64,000 nt of DNA from Straminergon stramineum (Eukaryota > Streptophyta > Bryopsida > Hypnales > Calliergonaceae): the NCBI GenBank assembly GCA_963920665.1, contig OY987265.1, forward strand, positions 11,475,001-11,539,000. Reading direction: 5' to 3'. Below, piece by piece: positions 33,682 to 45,407 of this stretch. Position 1 is the stretch's first letter. Every line of letters begins with the position of its first letter. The notes under the pieces are model-generated. The model was not told the origin of the DNA and searched no databases. It saw only the letters and a program-made list of their open reading frames with translations. The position numbers were made by a program, and so were the translations under genes.

Positions 33682-36270
33682 AGGGATGCGTCATCCCCCT
33701 CTTACACCTTAAATTACCTCTTACATCTATTATTTTGATAATCCTTTTATCTTTAATTTGATGGTTGAAAAAAGGTAGTAGGATTTTTTCTATATCTCAT
33801 CTTTCTTAGTTCACTCTTATCTAATATCAAATAATCTTCTTCTACTTGTCATTCTCCCTACTCTTCTTACTAATTTTTCCTTCAATTTCTCTTCTTTTTA
33901 AATGAAGTTTCTATATACTTGTTTTTATTTATACTTCTTTTATTTGTTTTAATGGGAGATAAGAAGTTAGTATTCTAGCTCTATTGTTTGTTTATTGATT
34001 TGATTTCTTTTTTTTTGAATTCAAATTTATACTTTTCTCTCTTTACATCTAATTTCTGAACCCCCCTAGACCTTCCAAATTATAGACCAGCCCTTTCTCC
34101 TAGCCTTCTGTTGTAATATCTACTAGCATATATCTATTGGTAGATATTTGACTACATGAATTTAATTGTAGATATCTGTTGACAGATATTTAATTTGGGG
34201 TATCCGTTGGTTCAATAGAGGCTACTAGTGTTGGTCTGATTTTAATACTTTTACATACTAAAAGCTAAGTTTTGGTTTTATGTGGCATAGAAACGATTTA
34301 GGATTGAGTGAACTAAAAAGCGACATAAGACTTGACTAATATGAATTTAGTGGGAATACTTAGGACTTGACGACAAGGACCTATTTTCTATTTAGGGGAA
34401 CTAAACTTTGGATTGTTTTTAAAATGTTTTGAAAACTCAACTTTAGAGATGAATATCAGGTTGGTTCAAAACTCCACCTTCGGTTTGAATTAACACTAAA
34501 TCAAAGACTAGGAAGTATCTTAAGGTTCAAATCTCCATCGTTGGCAGGACTTTAATACACAATTTAAGACTCTTTAGATCTAGGGGGTCCAAAACTTCGT
34601 CGTCTCAATAAGACCCACAATAATACATGCAAAGCTATGACAAAGTTAGTGGAACATGGGGACACCCACAAACTTCTAAAAGATGTGACAAGATCCTAAG
34701 GGAAAAGACAATAACACCTTTTTCAAGGTTTATAGAATTAGGTGCTCAAAACTTGACCAAACATAAGACAATGACCACAAAGGAGACACAAAGCTTAACA
34801 ATGGCAAAACAAAAAAATCAAAGTGTAAAGGGACCTTGAGACGTATATAACCTACAAGAAACTAACAAAAAGAGCAAAAACAAAACAAACAAAAAAACAC
34901 TACCAAGAGTTTTGGCTAAATACCAAAATTTTCAACAAAAGTAGATCCAACGGATCTGAATACAACTAATCGGGGTAAGTTGAGAGGAGAAAGGATGCCC
35001 TTTACACTCTCTCCCAAGCACCCACCTCCTTTCATTTGTCCTAAGGTATCCCTATCACTTTGATTTTCATTCTCATCTTCTAGAATTTTCACTTTCTACA
35101 ATGGTCTAAAAATCTAGTTTTAAAGATCAAATCCAAATCAAAAATGGATTGTGTCATTTGCTTCAGAAGGTAATTTTCACTATTGACTTACTCGCAAATC
35201 TTTTCCTAACTCCAAAATCTCAACAAAACTTAGTACTAACTTAACGTTAAAATCAAATAAAAATCCAACTTTTGGAATTTGACTTTTCTATCAAAAGTAA
35301 CTAGTCTAAGCACTTAAGTAGGTATAGGGGAATAAAAAAAAGACTTGTCTTCGATCTCATTCCACTTCCTTGTACTCCCAATCCACTAGTCAATTGTACT
35401 ATAATCTTTAATTTTCGTCGATTATCAAGGATTCTTGCAAATTCCGACACTTTTGACTATCATAATGTCTTGAAATTTGTTGGTGCATCCTATTAATATA
35501 AAAGAAGTTATTCTCATTTTTAGTGAGATTTTATTACCCCCTGGATAATTTCTAGAAATTTTCTATTACAAATTTTAATGGTTGACTATCCAGAAGAGCA
35601 TCTTTTGACTATTAGAAAATTGCAAAATTTTTGGAAGGAACTCCTACAGAATTCTACAATACATTTGTAGACTCATACTCTTACTCTACACATTGGAGTA
35701 GGGGGAATAAAATCCACCCTTTCATTTAAATATCAATGTTCACGGACTCTTTTACACTAGGGAGAATCTTAGCAATTTAACTTCGACGTTGATTTCCAAG
35801 CTTGATTTCAACTCAAATTCACCTTTACTCAGCTATAGATTCCTCTACGACCCTATCTTGGTGTAATTAAATCTTGCAAGCCAAGAATTGGGATTCTACT
35901 ATTTTGTTGATCAGATAGGGAAACAAGAATCTATCATCAGCAATTCACCCAATACCCCACTAGGGGTCCTTAGACCAATTTTGGCCTAGACATGTCTCTC
36001 GCATCCGAAGTTTGAGCCTATTTTGCTTATAACAAATAATTCTCTAATTTACCATAATTAATCAAATTTTAATCTATATACAAGTGATGATTTTGGATAT
36101 TCTAGCTACAACATTCTATTTTCTAAACAAATGTATGTTGGCATGTAACATACCTATTTTGGTTCTAGACTCTTTTGGGGGACTTTTGTATATAAAACTA
36201 CACTCAAAAGTCAAAATTGCAAAATAAAAAAACAAACAATGAGTCCCTAGTGATGAATGGGGGTCTCACA

Positions 36271-38637
36271 AAAAGGTGTGCCCACAAAAAGGTGTGTCAT
36301 GGCTATATCTAATGGACACCACAACTTTCAAGCAAAAATATTAATTATTGTAGAAGTTATGGCCGTTTGACTAAATGTTGGTTTTGATGGCAACATCTTC
36401 AATGGGAAGGCCATGAGCATCAAGGACAACATTGGGAACTACCTTCTTCATTTAGAAGGTACCTTGTACTTTGGTTGGATGACTCTCATCATTTAGAGAA
36501 AAGGTGGAACAAAGCATGGTAGTATTCCAAACTTTGAGCAATTTTATTTAGTTTTGTAATGAAGCTAAAAAGTTGTACTTATTTATTTTCTTTGAAAATG
36601 TTCCAATAGAAAGAGTAAAGTATTTTCTTGATTTTCATTGTTGAAAATTTTATCATGTAAGTGTTGATTTGGAGCTATTTGCAATTTTTACTTATCAAGT
36701 GTAAAAAACCCCAAAATGCATTTCAACTATTGTAAGGTGGATTGTGTAATGAATTTGATAACTTTTCATGTGAAATTAAGTTTTTTAAAAGATCATTTTA
36801 GTGTGTTTAAACTATCTATAGTCGGTTATGTCACCTCTTGACCTCCAATCCCAAAATACTTTTATATGCAAATTTTTGAAACACTATAAGGAAAGGCAAC
36901 ATACTAAAAATAAAAAATACACATTTTTTTTGTTATAACATCACAACTCCTCCATAATTTTGCACTAAATTGGTAAGAATACTAATGATCAAGCTCTTTG
37001 AACATCTGTATGGGTAGATTTTGAAAAAATAACCGATTTGCTTCATTGGCAATAATTATATGCCTAGACTCTTTTTTCATAGTATGTCAAAACATGCTTG
37101 GAAGGGCTTGGGCATTTAAAGATTAATTTTGGCAAAATGCATCATTTTCTCTCATTCTATTATTCATGATTTTGGTAATTGTCTTTATCTCAATAAATTT
37201 TACTTTTCATGAAAGTCATTGACTAGAAAAAATCTCAACTTCAACTCCATGCATTTTTTTAACAACTTCCACATTAGACAATTCTCTTAAGTTGATTATT
37301 CACTCTTTAAAACCTATTGCCAATCTAAAAACAACTGTGGGCTAGCCTATCTTAACCAAAATCAAATTGACAATTATAGAGTGCAAGTTATTCATTCTAC
37401 TAATGTATAGGTTCAAACTTATTGAGAGTTATTTACACGTGCTTAACATCATTGAGACAAATTACTAATGGTTGGAAAATCAATTGCAAAAAGAATAGAA
37501 GTGCATAATCTATAATTTTCAAACATTGGAGAGACTCAAAAAATAAAATTTATTGAAGGAAATAATTGATACTCATTCACCCTTTAAAAAAGATAAATTA
37601 AAAGTCACCATATATAAATATATTGAATCATTATCACATCAGAATTTCACTATAGTAAATAGTCTTGAGATATTTGTTTCATCATTATCAAAAATCAATA
37701 TAATCTCCAAAAATCATTAGTCTCCAAGAATTTCTATAGTACCATAGTCTTGAAAAATCAATAATCACTTGTACAACCGCCTTAGCATTAAAATTTCATA
37801 TAGTCTCAAGAAAAGAGTTTTAAAATAATTTTGCATCAATATCATTATCTTTTTTTTCTTAAACTTTAGTATTTTTCATTAGTTATTTTATTTTAGATCC
37901 TTTTTAAAAAAATAGTCTCAAACTTAACAATTCAACTTCTTTCAAAATAGTTCTAAAATAATCTTCACAAGCAATAAAAAGAATCTTTGCAAATTGAATG
38001 TCTTATTAATAATAGCAACAATGTGCCTTAAGTTTGCATAGAAAATCAAACCATTGTCTTGAAACCATCATCTTTGAAATCATAGCCCTTTCATATTGAA
38101 TTTAAATTTGCACATAATTGTTTACTCAAAACTAAACTCATTGTAATATGTTGACCTATCAATAGTCCAATATTTACAAGAGAGTATAGCAATACTTGAG
38201 GAAATTTTTTGAGACTTGTAAACTGAATTGCCAAGCTTCTAACTTCAACTAAACATAGGGCTAATTATTCACTCAAAAGCCTTGGTCTTTCTTGATAGCT
38301 CCAAGATTATACACATTTTTGTCTTGATTGCTCCGAAAACTTCCTTCACTTAGACTTGACTTTCTCTTTCAAAATCAATAGTAAGAGAATCTTGGTCTAC
38401 TCCTCTATTGGTTTATTCAGTTCAACCGCGATCAATTTCTCAATCAGGCTTCAACCTCAATTTTGTAGTCTCTCCTTCTTCCTCAAATTTTTTATTAACC
38501 TTTAATAGTTAGACCGTTGTACTCCTTAAGATTCTAATCAATCCTCATAACTCTCTCACAGTAGTTAGACTTTCAAGACTCAACATTGTCTTCACTCACA
38601 GATCTTTGAATCAATCCTCTCTACTCAAACTTCAATC
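36271..38637. other. AT-rich DNA between R2 and E2
   Basis: A 16-bp direct repeat CACAAAAAGGTGTG(CC) spans the R2 edge (36267-36298). CACTATAAGGAAAGG at about 36885 looks like a CACTA left end, but I found no partner. Otherwise no gene or RNA recognised. Confidence 0.4.
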
Positions 38638-39552
38638 CACTACTAGAAAATATGTATCCAAATCAACCCAAAAATTGCAAAAATGTGTTGATTTTTTTGC
38701 TAACTCTTTATTGATTTGGACAGGTTAACTTGAACAATGTTTAATAAAAAGTTGTTGATATTTTTGTTAATTTGGTCATATGAAAATAAAAATAAAAATA
38801 TTTTAAGATGAATTTGGCTAATGGAATTGAATATAATGAAGCCACCTAAACACCGTGAACACATGGGCGGGCACCCAAGAGGTTTGACTCTTGGGCCTCA
38901 TGGTTGAGTTCCAAGGGTCTTTGCCATAGTACCATGCAAAGAATTTCTTCAAAATAATGGAAGTAATTTTTTATTTGTGGTATTTGTAATTGTTTTTTAT
39001 TTGCTTGTAAATTCAACAAACTTGGGTGTTGGTTTTGGCATGGTAGAGTAACTTTTTCAAAATAAATTTAATAATGCAAAGTTGAGAAATCGATCTAACT
39101 TTTGTCTCCAAAAATATGTTTGAGATTTGGAGTTTGAGATTTGGAGATGAAAGTTAGATGATTTACTAATTTTCCTATATATAAAGGTTTTTGAAAAAAA
39201 TTATTCTACTATGCCAAAATAGACACCAAAGTCTATTGAGCTAAAAAAATAATAATTTTGAATGATTAAGTTTTAAAAAAAATCATTCCACACAGATTTT
39301 CAATCATAGTTATATAAACATTGTCCAAATGACAAAAAATCATTTTGAACTCTTGTAAGTGGAATTAAACAAAAAAAGTGTTGATTTTTTTGTTTATTTG
39401 AATGTTGTACTATCCGAATCACCAAAAAAATTGTGGCCATTTTGTTAATTTGTGCCAAATCAACAAAAAATTGTAAAAATGGTTGATACAATATCTACTT
39501 CAACGAAAAATTGTCATTTTTTTGTTGATATGGACATCACTTTCTAGTAGTG
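38638..39552. mobile_element. CACTA-like element E2
   Basis: The left end is CACTACTAGAAAATATGTAT-CCAAATCAACC and the right end GTTGATATGGACATCACTTT-CTAGTAGTG, with a perfect 13-bp terminal core apart from one base. Length 915 bp. GTGTTGGTTTTGGCATGGTA and CTATGCCAAAATAGACACCA mark the two bases of the family hairpin, whose middle is partly deleted. A diverged tRNA-like B-box region (TTGGGCCTCATGGTTGAGTT) is at about 38893. Target flanks no longer match. Confidence 0.7.
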
Positions 39553-41010
39553 AATGTCTCATAGCATTGATCAATCTTCACTAAACCTTTTGTTGATTCA
39601 ATCTTCAATCAATCACTCATACACAACTTTTAAACAACTTTGAAATTTTACAATAGTCACAATCACCAGTTGCCTCTCTCCATATTCCCTTATTCTCATA
39701 GAGCTTAATATCTCTAATCAAATCCACTGAACAATGACAACGATTTTCCAATATTATTGGTCTCTCTTCCTACTTGACCTTAATGGTTAAACTTTCAAAT
39801 GGCAACGTTCAATCTTAGCAAGACAATCTTGATCTCTCACAAATCACAACTATCTCCATTCAATTGATCACTTAAGAAGTGTAATTGATTGGTCATAATA
39901 GTCCACTCAAGCTTGATCTCTCTATTTTGATTCCACATGTAGTCTCTAATCACCTTTGATCACTTCAGCACTCATAGTTATCTTAACACTCTAGAATCTT
40001 CCAATTACAATTGTTTTTTCACTCCATGCAGTTTTGCTCTATTTGATCAAGCTTTGACCAACTAACACTTGTAGCAACACACTCTTGCTTCTCACCCAAT
40101 TAATCACTAAGTGCTCACACACTTTAATCACTCAAGTTCTCAAAATGCTCATGAACTTTGTCTTAGTCTCTACTACCTCAATCAATTCAATTAGTCTCTC
40201 TCCTCACATTGTAGTCAATTATAATTTTGTAGTGCCCTTGGAGTCTTAGTAATCAATGCAAAAGGTGGCACTTAGAGAACCCTAGCCCACCAAGAACTAA
40301 ATTATGAGAGCACACCTTAATTGAAAACTAATTGTCATATCTCTTATGAATTTTTTAATCAAATTTGTTTTATCCAAGTACTTTTAGAGTTGTACTTCCT
40401 CATAATGGCTTCTAACACTGATTCTCTTGTCATGAATTTATACTAGTGAGCCTCCAAATCCTATATAGTTGATGGTGGCACATAACTCCCATAACACATA
40501 CATCAAGGTATTAATAAGATGTGCTAATACCAACTAATTTGCTAACCATTTGCTCTAAACTACCTTGATTACTGTATAATTAGTCTTCATGTCATATTAG
40601 ACCACCTCCATGATGTCTTCATACATCCATGACCCTATTGTTTTCAATGGATTACCCCTAAAGTCCCAAGGCTTCTTTTCCATCAAAAGCCACTCAAAAT
40701 TGTCATTTCTATTGTAAAGAGCAAAAAACTTTAAATTTTTTTTGCATATCTAACCATAGGATCTTGTATTAGACTAGTATAAAAATGTGTGGAAGAAATT
40801 TCAAAAACTTTGATTGCATAGATTGCAAGATATTTGCATTTAAAATAAGAAAACAAGTTTTTTTACACCTTACTCAACTAGATTTTTTGGCTTCAAATCT
40901 TATTAATATGAAATTTTTGCACTACTAATTATGATTTTGTAATTTTTTATGTTGAAGAATTTAGTTGAGAACCTATGAAAATAAATCCAACAAAAAAACA
41001 TTTAATTTTC
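39553..41010. other. AT-rich DNA, nothing recognised
   Basis: Pyrimidine-rich text with many CTCAATC/AATCACTCA words but no gene, RNA or bounded repeat. Confidence 0.4.
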
Positions 41011-44000
41011 TGTGAGCACCAAATCATCCACCCTTGGTAATTCGCGAACACAACCAGGTTCTGGGTTTCGACTAAGTGACTCCTATTTTTGGGTGTCTAA
41101 GTGTGGTCCACTCTGCATTCCAAGCAATGGATCTTTTTACTAAGTGCCTAAGTGACCCCTAATTGCAAGATTCGCTCAAACTACTTCCAATGTTTTGGGC
41201 CGATCAGATGGAGGGCCTGCTGGATAATTTGCATGGGACCCACACCAAGGCATAATTATCCTAGGAAACCTCTAATTCATCTCGTGCCATTTCTAAAAAT
41301 ATAAGACTCGACCTTATCCGACTTTCCTAGCCAAAGTTATGGGTGGATGAAGTTTGACTGCCACTTGGTTCTTCAAACTTCATCCATCCATTATACCTAG
41401 TTACCCAATTCAGAAAGGTCCGAAATTTTGGGGGATGCTTCAAAAAGATTGCTCCTACCCAGATCTGGAGTTTTACCCTAATTGGGGATTTCTACTGAAT
41501 TTTCATCCAAGCCTTACCCCAACTTCATCTACTAATTTCTCCTAACCTACAACTCGGAATTGACTTTTCTCTTCGGCCCTGGACCCTAATCGGTAGCCTC
41601 CTCCTATTCTACCCAATTCTTCGTCAAATCCGAAGTTTAGCTATTCTTCATCCAATTTGACCCCGATCTTCATCTAGCAATAACTTCCTTAGTTTAACTC
41701 CGATTCAGATGTGCCTTAGGGTTTTGGAAAGCTACAGACCTCCTCTATAGGTTTCTACCCTAATAAATGACCTGACCTATGGTCTCAAGGGTCTGACCAA
41801 GAGATGGGCCTCGGTCCAAGCCACCAACTTCTAGTTAGAGCCCTAGGGAAAGTTTGGGGAGGGTGAACTCATACCTCTGAACTGGAGTCGCTATTCGTGC
41901 TCACCGGAAGCTCTACCTCCTCCGCCATGAACTCCCGTGCCATGAGACAACGAACCACGGTTCTAATCATAAAATAAATTGGTATAGGGATTTAATTGTC
42001 AATTTTCTCTCCTACTTCTTTCCTCCTCCCTCCTTTTCTTTCTTCCCACACTCTAAAGTGGCCCAACTAACCCCCAATCTTCCTACGAAGCTAATCTTAA
42101 GTATGCGTCATTCCCTCCTCCAAGTTGAGTTACTTCTTACGTCCTACGCTTACGTCCCACACTTAATCTTGAGGTGATTACCTACTTCTAATCTAAGGGC
42201 CCAAATAAGTCTTGGGGATTTCCCTTCCTATCTTATCCACTTCTACTCTTCACCTTCAAATGGTCCTCCCCTTTGTCGTTTCTTCTCATTCTTCCGGCCT
42301 TACATCATTCTTGCTCCCTTTTTCTTTGCTCATATTTTTCTACCATGGTGAGGTTTTATGGAAAACGGGGAGTTGGATTCCCCGCCCTAAGGCTATATTA
42401 GAGCAACAAGGACCTTGAGTGGTGTCTCTTCTCTCCTTCCCTCGCTTGATTTTGGAATCCCACTCCTCTTCTAATTTTGGAACCCAACCCCTCCTTAGTT
42501 AATTTTTGGAACCCCGCTCCTCTCTAGCTGATTTTGGAACCCACCCCTCTACTAAATTTGGAATCCAACCCCTCCCTATCTCCCCTTCCTTAACTTTGAC
42601 CCAGCCCTCTCTATGCCCTTTTTTTTAACTCTAGCCCATCCCCCCTTCTTAACTCCATCCAACTCTCCATGTGCCTGATTGGTACAGATACTTGGCCCAG
42701 CCCCAGCTAGCCACTATACCTGGTGCTGGGTGCTAGGGGTTAGGACTTGCCTAATTTTTGTGCTAATTTCTAAGGCTTTAGAGGAGAAGTCCGGGGCCAA
42801 TATGTAGGGACCTTGGTTTGTTGGGACGAGGCCTCTATCATAATCTCCCCTAGCCATCCTACTTACTCTTCTCAACTTCTAATTCTTAATTTTCTTTTGG
42901 GGGGCTAAACCTTGGTTTGTTCCTAACACGTTTTGGGAACTAAACCACGTGGGGCGAAGGGCCACGTGGTCTCACGGTCTTCTCGTGAGGTGGTTTTAAC
43001 GAATTGCCAAGACTTTGTACTCCTAGGGGGTTCAAAGCTTCGCCGTCGTTCCCCTTTTAACACTCTTCTAAGACTTTTTATCCCTAAGGGGTTCAAAGCT
43101 TTGCCATACTTCCCCTTTCCACCCCGCTGCTAAGACTTTTCACCCCTAAAGGATTCAAAGCTTTGTCGTATGGGCGGGACCCACTACCCTCATACCCTTG
43201 TCTCTCTCAACAAAGAATAACACGTCACCGGTTAGAAACAAGGACAAAAGACAAAAAAATGGCTTTAGGTACTCAGAGGCTAGCGACACAGATTAATAAC
43301 ATCAATAACTTGAACTAAAGGCCTCCCAAAATGACATCGCCAATCATAAAGGGGGTTGCTCTAGGGTTAGTACACGACAAAACAAGGTGAGTGACCAAAA
43401 GGGGCCTTCAAAAGTAAGCATCCACAACTCCAGCCCCCCCATAAGTTAGTAAAAGCTTCCAAATTCAAGCTTGGAAGAGTTAATACCATGCTCAATCAAA
43501 AGAGAAGGCAAGGGACCCACAAAAGACCTTTCAAACTCCAAAAACAACAACAATGGCCAAAAGTGCCCAAAAAACACTGTTGCAAGGCTTGTGGCTAAAA
43601 TGACACAATTCCAACATCATTTGGACCCACTAGACCCAATTACACAAAAAGGGGGTGGTGAGAGAGGAGAAGGGGTGACCTTTTATACTCTTTTTCAGAC
43701 ATCCACCTCTCCTCATTCATCTAAGTTAACCTTATTTTCTTGAATTTTCATCCAAAACTCAAGGTTTTCATCCTATGCTGGCCCACTAAGTTAACTTTGG
43801 GAGATTAACTCTGAATTGCAAACGGATTGCTCCATTGGCTTCACAAGGCCATTTTTAGTTTCTAAAACCCACCCCTTTTCTATCTTCAAAATCACAACGA
43901 AACCTAGTGCCAACTTAACGCCAATAACCAAGGAAAATTCCAACTTGGGGTGTGTGTGACTTTTCTAGCAAAAGTAACTAGCCTAGGCTCCTAAGTAGAT

Positions 44001-44944
44001 ATGGGGGAGTGAGAAAAGACCTATCTTGCACTCCATTCCGCTTCTGTATGCTCCCGCTCCGCCGATCAAACCCACCGTGGACTTTAATTTCTATTAATTG
44101 TTGGGGAATGTTGCAAGTTCAGGTACTTTTGACTATCGGAATGTTGTGAAACTTGTCAGGGCATCTTATTAATAGAAATGAAGATATGTTAATTTTTAGT
44201 GGGATTTTACCGCCACCTAGGGAATTTCTAGGAATTTCCCATCGTTGGTTTGGGCAATTAACCGTCCGGAAAGACATCTTTTGACTATCAGAAAATTCTG
44301 AAACTTTTCATGGAACCTCCCATGAGATCCCATGACACATGTGTAGGCTCATATTTTTACTCTACACATCGGCCCAAGGGGAACAATTTCTACCCCTCGT
44401 TTAATTATCGGTGGCCAAAGAATCTCCTACACCGGGGGGAATTTTGGCAAACCAACTTTGCCATTGGTTCCCGGGCATGGATTTAACCCCAACTCACCCT
44501 CTTTGGACCTCAAATTCCTCCATGGTCCCACCTTGATATTTTCGATATTTACAAGCCAACAATTTGGAATTCTATTATTTCGTCGGTGGAATGGGGAAAC
44601 TAGAACCTATCTCCGAGAACTAATTTCTATGCCTTACCAAGGTTACCTCGGCCAAATCTAGTTTAGAGATGCTTGTCCCATGTGGGGCTTTGAGCCTAAT
44701 ACGTCCATCACTCAGAACTGACTAATTTGCTACGATTAGTTGGGTTCTAATCTATTTACAACTTGTGGTTGGGCCATTCTAGCTACAACATTCTCAAACT
44801 AGACCAAATACTATGTTGAAATGTGACATTCCTATTTTGGTTCTACACTCTTTTTAGGGTTTTTTGTATTATAAAGTGCAATTAAAATGACAAAATATAA
44901 AAAAAAAAAAAAGTGAGCCCTTGGTGACAAATTGAGGGCTCACA
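41011..44944 (-). mobile_element. LTR-like unit R3, full length (reverse), 3.9 kb
   Basis: Bounded by TGTGAGCACCAAATCATCCA at 41011 and ATTGAGGGCTCACA ending at 44944. In either direction it starts TGTGAGC and ends GCTCACA. Flanks TTTTC and TTTTT agree at 4 of 5 bases. A reverse TATA (TTTTATA, about 43680-43687) sits in the segment conserved with R1 and R4. There are no open frames beyond 90 codons and no domain. Best explained as a solo LTR of a very-long-LTR retrotransposon or a LARD-type element. Confidence 0.65.
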
Positions 44945-45407
44945 TTTTTACTCTTTAAAAAATTGTAGAGTAGAAGTAGGTTAAAGATTGAAGGGAAAAC
45001 TAAAATGTTAATAGCTCTAAGATGGAATTAAAACACAATTATCCTAGAGGTGAGATTTTTCTAGAAAGCAAACTTAATCTTATCATACCATTCTTTTTGA
45101 AAAATTGTAAGAATTACATTCAAAAATGAATTTTATGAGTATTTCTTTTCAAATAGATGCTTAGATTGTCCAAAAAATAAAATCGTCCATAACTTTCACA
45201 TCACTAGTCCAAATAGAATGATTCAAAGCTTTAGATGTAAACAAAAAAATAATCTTTGAGAAAAAATTGTTTTCAAATCAGAGTTAAACTCTTAAATTTA
45301 AGAATTGGACCAACGTAGGAGCTAAGAAGTCAATGCCCTAGTTGTAGGCGAAAATCTTGTAAAGATCTAGGGTTCCTGTATTTGGAACAGAGTTCCCAGT
45401 TGGTAAC

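Larger units (their letters stand above)
31408..36270 (-). mobile_element. LTR-like unit R2, full length (reverse), with a nested insertion
   Basis: Collinear with R3 from TGTCAATGTATCAACCCTC at 31408 to GGGGTCTCACA at 36270. The 5-bp flanks are AAGAG and AAAAG, 4 of 5 identical, consistent with an old target duplication. It is about 0.9 kb longer than R3, mostly because of the insertion at about 32370-33681. The small open stretch at 34627-34839 lies in its leader. No retroviral-type proteins were found. Read in the element's sense the order is U3, TATA region near 35000, then a long R/U5. Confidence 0.6.

Noticed and set aside
36884..36900. CACTATAAGGAAAGGCAAC resembling a CACTA end
   Set aside because: No matching right end or target duplication found.
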